Shown here piece after piece: positions 59,737 through 64,000 of a DNA stretch of 64,000 nt. The stretch spans positions 1,178,001-1,242,000 of the forward strand of contig JAMXSV010000026.1 of NCBI GenBank assembly GCA_027559495.1. The letters run 5' to 3'. The position numbers and the translations under genes were made by a program. Each line of letters begins with the position of its first letter. The first letter of the stretch is position 1. Source of the DNA: Aurifilum marmelostoma (lineage: Eukaryota; Ascomycota; Sordariomycetes; Diaporthales; Cryphonectriaceae). Under the pieces are notes generated by a model. The model saw only the letters and a list, made by a program, of their open reading frames with translations, made no database searches and was not told the DNA's origin.

Positions 59737-62700
59737 CTTCTACAATCGACAGACTCGGTCAGTATCATGCGTCCGCAAAGAGGCACCATGATTCCTGTCC
59801 TATGCTCGAGCAAGGATAGAGAGAGAAAAAAAGACAGAGAGAAAGATAGAAGAGAAGACTCAGTCAGGGTCCTCCTGCAGGTGCTCCTATGACGTGGGTC
59901 CACACTGCAGCAGACGGACAGACAGAGAGAGGCCTGGCCAAAGGCCTGGCCCAAAGCCGGGTTTGGGCTCGTACGCACCTAGAAGGCCCACATGCTGCTG
60001 TCGGGCCTGTGCGACAAGGCAGAGCGACAGCGAGGATCACCGAGTCGAGGGGCAGGGACGAGTGACGGCCGCGGAGGAGAGGAGGAAGAAGATGATGATG
60101 CTGAATGAATTTGGAGAGGGCATGCGAGACATGCGACGCTCTTTCTTGCTGGTGGTGGGGGAAACGGTTTGTTTACTATGCTTCTGGAAGCGGAAAGTAT
60201 CGGCGAGTCAAGAGGGACAGGCAGTCTGGAATGAAGTGCGGCTCGTCAAATGAAGGTTGGGTTTCTGAAGACTCCGGGACTAAAACACATCAGGACCACA
60301 ATGCTGAGGCTGATGACAAGGACAGACGCTGATCCGACGAGAAGATAAGAAAGACTCGAGGTCTAGAACTGTTTGACATGTGGAAGAAAACATGAGGTGC
60401 CAAGTGAATTGCAAGAAGGCCAGAACTGAGGATGAGCAGAGAAAGATCGGAGACACCAGGAGCCCGGCCCAAGAGTGCAGGGCACCTGGACAAGGGAGGA
60501 GGAGGGGAAGGATGATGGAAGAATATGCCCTGCAGACAGTGGCTTCCTGTACAGGTTCACCTGCACATCTCAGCGCTGTGCAGGTCCTGTGGCTGTTGCT
60601 ATTACAGGTAGCTGTGTGGCCCCAGGGCCAATGGCTAAGCTTCCAACTGGGTGGGTAAACAGAAGGCCACCCCTTGTCACAGCGGCTTAGACAGGCCTGA
60701 CCGGGGATCCTAGCAGTGTCAGGAGTCCAGGATCCCAGGGCTCCACCACCACCGCGCCCCAGCAAGCCTAATCGTGCTTGCATGCCGACCGAGCAGCCCG
60801 TGTTCAGGGCCTCTCTGCTGCTGGGACCTGGTCTAACCCGGCTAAACCCCCCAGCTTAAGGTTGTTTTCTTCCCCCCTCCCAGCCTCCTCTTCCGCTGCA
60901 GGGGAAGAAGAACAGGGCCAGATTCAGGTCCACTTCCAACTTCAACATGATGTATATCTATTTATCTCTTCCCATTTCCTCATTTTGTCTCCTGCCTATC
61001 CTGAACAGAGGACAACAAGAATGAGGACAGCAGTGAAACAACAAGATGAAACCATGGTCGAGCTGCAGCTGGAGACACATCAGAAGCAGGTCATCATGGT
61101 GCCGTCATTACCCTGCCCTACCCTGCAAGGTCAGAGGACCCGATGAGGGGCACAACAAACAACAAGGTTGCCCCCCCCCCTCCCCCTCCTCTCTCTCACA
61201 TCAACCTCACTCAGCAGCCACTCGTTCAGCAGATACTCACCCTGCTACTCATCATGATCACCATCAGCCACCCACTTCCTCTGTCTCCTCGGATCCTCTT
61301 GGTACCACATGGTCTCGATTATTGATTTGCTATTGATTTTTTATTTCTTTGTCAAATCTGATAACTGCAGGTGACAACTTTTTTTTTGTTTTTTTCCTTG
61401 GTCTTGGCTGCCCGTTGATAGGTGACCAGTAATTTCCGGTCTTTCCAAGTCAGCAGCAGGTTTTTTGTCTTATATCAGAGCCCTCTATACTACCGAGTAC
61501 CGTAGTACCGAAGCACTGCGACGCTATTATCGATACGTGCCATGCCTCATTCGTCGACGGCTTTCGATTTATTCGCGCATCCTCAGCTTGCATCCTCGCA
61601 GCCACAATCAATCAATCAATCAACACACACTATCACGGCAGATGACAACCGAGAGGGCGAGTCCCCACAAGCCTGGCCGTCGAGGGTCCGGATCAGAAAG
61701 TCATGACCCGCTAGTCATCTGTCTACCCGTCCCTGTCAGCTGCTGTCGTGCTGGGAGGAGCCGAGGAGGCTGTCTGGCGATCTGAGCTGGAGATTTTGAC
61801 CATCAGAAGGCGAGAGCATGGAGGCCCACATCTTGCCCCGTATGTGCTATGGACTTCTACGTCCTGGCACGAGAACAGCTTGCCCACCTTCAACCCTCGG
61901 TACGAGGAGTATCCGGGCATTTATTTCCTGGTTCTTGGGATACGACAACCTGATCTGGCCTGCAAGACGTTGTACCCGTGGCTCTGTGGGATCTACCCCA
62001 GACCAACGATCGACACACCCGCCGCGTATTGGAACCGAACCTCGGACTGTAAACTGTCGTTCCACAATTGAGAGTCAATATGGGATCCACCTCGGGATAT
62101 GAAGCCATCTCGACGTCGTGATGCTTAAGAAAACTGTGTCCTCACTGCCTTCCTCAACCCACCCAGACACGGCCCGGGGTTGGTATGAGGGAGAAGGCTT
62201 AGTTGTAGAATAATGTCGTCATCATGCATTGTACGGTCTGCGCAAATCTGCCCCCTGGCAACAGACTCTAAGGTTGAAGCTGGTGCCATACAAGACGGCA
62301 CAGAGACATCTTCACGAGAAGCGTGTACTTGGTGTGCTCTGTCACGAGAAGACATCAAGAGGATGGTGCTATTTGCAGGACGAACAGCCAGTCTGCGAAC
62401 AGCGAGACCTGAACTTTGACTACCATTGTACATCATTGAGCCTTCATTGTTCCTAGAAAGAAATGGATCAATTTGATCTACATGCCCACTCGTGAGAAGG
62501 GAAGGAAAAGATATTTTTTATAAAAAAAAAAATTTTTTTAAAAAAAGAGAAGGAAAAAAAAAAAGGAACTAGGCAAGACAGACATCCAACATAGCCAAGT
62601 CCTTCTCGAAATATCAGAGAGTGCTAGGAAAGGAGAGTGCAGAGTGCTCGGCTTAGAGACCTCAAGTATACATCAGAACAGAAAGAGAGCTGCGCTGGAG

Positions 62701-63662
62701 ATACGCGTGGTTCCCAACCTCGCGACAGTCTACCAAGAGGCCTAAGGTCTGGAATGAACTTACTTGCGTAAGTTGCTGTCCTTGTACACAGAGGATAGCA
62801 GAGAGGCAGGTCACCAAACGATGGCGTGCTCCAGCTAAGGGAAGTCAAGGCAGGTATTGTTGTTTCGAGGAGGAAATGGCCATCTTGAGGAGAACAAGCA
62901 TTTGATAGGGAAGCAATCATGGTAAGTCCAGCGTGCCATATATAAGAGCATACTCGGACAAATTGGGCGTGTTACTAGCCATTGCTCGAGATGATCACAG
63001 GACCAAGAGAGGGTATGATCAGAGTCCATGATACTTGACAGAAGAGAGAAACATCAAAAGAATGCTCAACACTAATTAGCAGTGCCCATCCACTAAGCAG
63101 CAGCCTACCAACAACAGGCGTCATGCTTGCTCTCCCTTGGTCTCGGGGCATCAATGGTCTGTGGGTAATTATCGCCCATCTTTCTCCCTGAAACATCATG
63201 CTCATGCCTCTTTCCCTCACCGCTATAATAACTGCTACCTCCTAGTTTTTATGCGGTGGAAACTTTGTTGGGCAGCAACACATGAGTCAAGACTGAGGCT
63301 ATCATCAGGGCAATTCTGGTGCAGTAGCTCATCAGAAGCTAGAGCGATCACTTGAGTGTCCACGTTTCCATTCCAGATGGTCACGTTCAGATGTCTCGTT
63401 CACAGAAAGTGGGCCAAGTCACCTGAGAACTCAGAAAAAAGCAGAGCAAAGAGAAGAAAGAAAAAGAGAAACAGGGGAAAATTTTATTCTGAAAGGCAGA
63501 GGCGCTTACAGCTTATCCAGGAGACTTACGCAGCTGAACCAACACCAGGGTGATCGATGTCTATCAGTTAAGCACCTGGCGCAGTCGACGAGGCTAGGAA
63601 GATCCCAGGAAGCATCACACTACACTTGGGTCTAGTATCTGGTGGAACAAGACAGGCCGATT
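59737..63662. other. gene-free stretch, promoter of the RhoGEF-like gene at its left end
   Basis: The GA-rich stretch just right of 59737 is the likely leader and promoter of the large minus-strand gene. The rest has only frames of 65-167 residues without domains. A CAAT repeat lies near 61608-61625, GTACC-type words near 61493-61512, and a palindromic A/T block at about 62514-62547. The right end is the 3' flank of the partial gene at the edge. Confidence 0.5.
62514..62547. repeat. palindromic A/T block
   Basis: T6, A10-11, T7 and A7 runs alternate and can fold on themselves. It may reflect a transcription end or a slippage-prone site. Confidence 0.6.
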
Positions 63663-64000
63663 TTACCGTCGCAGGAGAACAGCCTGCAGGGCCTGCGCCT
63701 CGTTGCCCAGGCCGAGCATCGCCAGCAGGTCGAGGACGTCGAATTCCGCGTCCAGACCCTGCTTTCTGCGCTCCTCGGCATCACAGCACTTCTTGATGGC
63801 CAGACAAGTGAGAGGGAGAGGGCCCTCACAGGCCCGCTCACAGAGGGCAACCCACAGCCTCGCAAAGGCAATGACCTCGTCGGCGTCCAGGGTCGCGGCG
63901 CACTGACGAAATTCGACGGTCCGCTTCAAGTTGGGCTCAGCGAAGACGGACTCCTCAAAGTTGCCGAAATGATAGGCCAGCCTGTTGGCGACCTTGTACC
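63663..64000 (-). CDS. C-terminal part of an unrecognised protein (partial)
   Basis: An open frame enters from the right edge and ends at the stop 63665-63663, giving 111 visible residues. It starts in the window with Tyr-Lys-Val-Ala-Asn-Arg-Leu-Ala-Tyr-His-Phe. The segment is helical in character, Cys/Leu/Ala-rich, and ends in Leu-Leu-Arg-Arg. Coding composition (GC-rich third positions) fits the other genes. I do not recognise the family. The start and most of the gene lie outside the window. Confidence 0.6.
   Translation of the reverse strand, partial: YKVANRLAYHFGNFEESVFAEPNLKRTVEFRQCAATLDADEVIAFARLWVALCERACEGPLPLTCLAIKKCCDAEERRKQGLDAEFDVLDLLAMLGLGNEAQALQAVLLRR

Noticed and set aside
61958..62090. 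Possible tRNA on the minus strand (GGTTCGGTTCC resembles a B box)
   Set aside because: There is one mismatch to the B-box consensus, no matching A box at proper distance and no cloverleaf.

Overview
The window is nuclear DNA of a filamentous ascomycete (Pezizomycotina, most probably a Sordariomycete). The evidence is short spliceosomal introns (64-132 nt in most cases) with GTRNGT-like donors and CTRAC branch points, GC-rich coding exons, CT-rich leaders, and proteins of typical filamentous-fungal type. No prokaryotic operon, CRISPR array, rRNA, confident tRNA or intact transposon is visible. I can support ten genes: nine whole and one cut by the right edge. Exon joins were worked out by hand from splice sites, branch points and reading-frame phase.

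Layout. 1-3503 is gene-free and ends in a CT-rich leader for a C2H2 zinc-finger regulator (3504-5924, +). Next come the ERAD ubiquitin ligase HRD1 (7457-10220, +), the CORVET tethering subunit VPS3 (15307-11530, -) and the Golgi golgin COY1/CASP (15940-18386, +). VPS3 and COY1 share a 632-bp divergent promoter. Convergent to COY1 is 5-oxoprolinase OXP1 (23055-18817, -), followed by a triose-phosphate-type Golgi/ER transporter (25852-24294, -). Then come an F-box-like orphan (28180-29333, +) and a type II membrane glycosyltransferase of family GT17 (30067-32165, +) whose last third is broken by several single-base frame changes. A 5-kb gene-free stretch leads to a Zn(II)2Cys6 regulator of the Upc2-like type (39136-37205, -). 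Upstream of it lie 14.8 kb without a convincing gene, rich in mononucleotide G, C and T runs. A very large Dbl-homology (RhoGEF)-like protein (59736-53958, -) follows, then 3.9 kb of non-coding DNA, and the C-terminal end of an unrecognised gene at the right edge (64000-63663, -).

Functional picture. Between 7 and 32 kb several neighbours work in the endomembrane system: HRD1 in ER quality control, VPS3 in endosome tethering, COY1 in Golgi tethering, a Golgi/ER solute transporter, and an N-glycan-type glycosyltransferase. They do not form a biosynthetic cluster and each has its own promoter. The two transcription factors sit beside the largest non-coding stretches. No secondary-metabolite cluster, defence system or virus-derived gene is visible.

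The most interesting points are a probable 6-nt microexon in the transporter gene, single-base frame breaks at homopolymer runs in COY1 and the GT17 gene, the unusual density of poly-G/poly-C tracts of 10-15 nt, the 477-nt open-reading intron of the C2H2 regulator, and the 14.8-kb upstream region of the Zn2Cys6 regulator.
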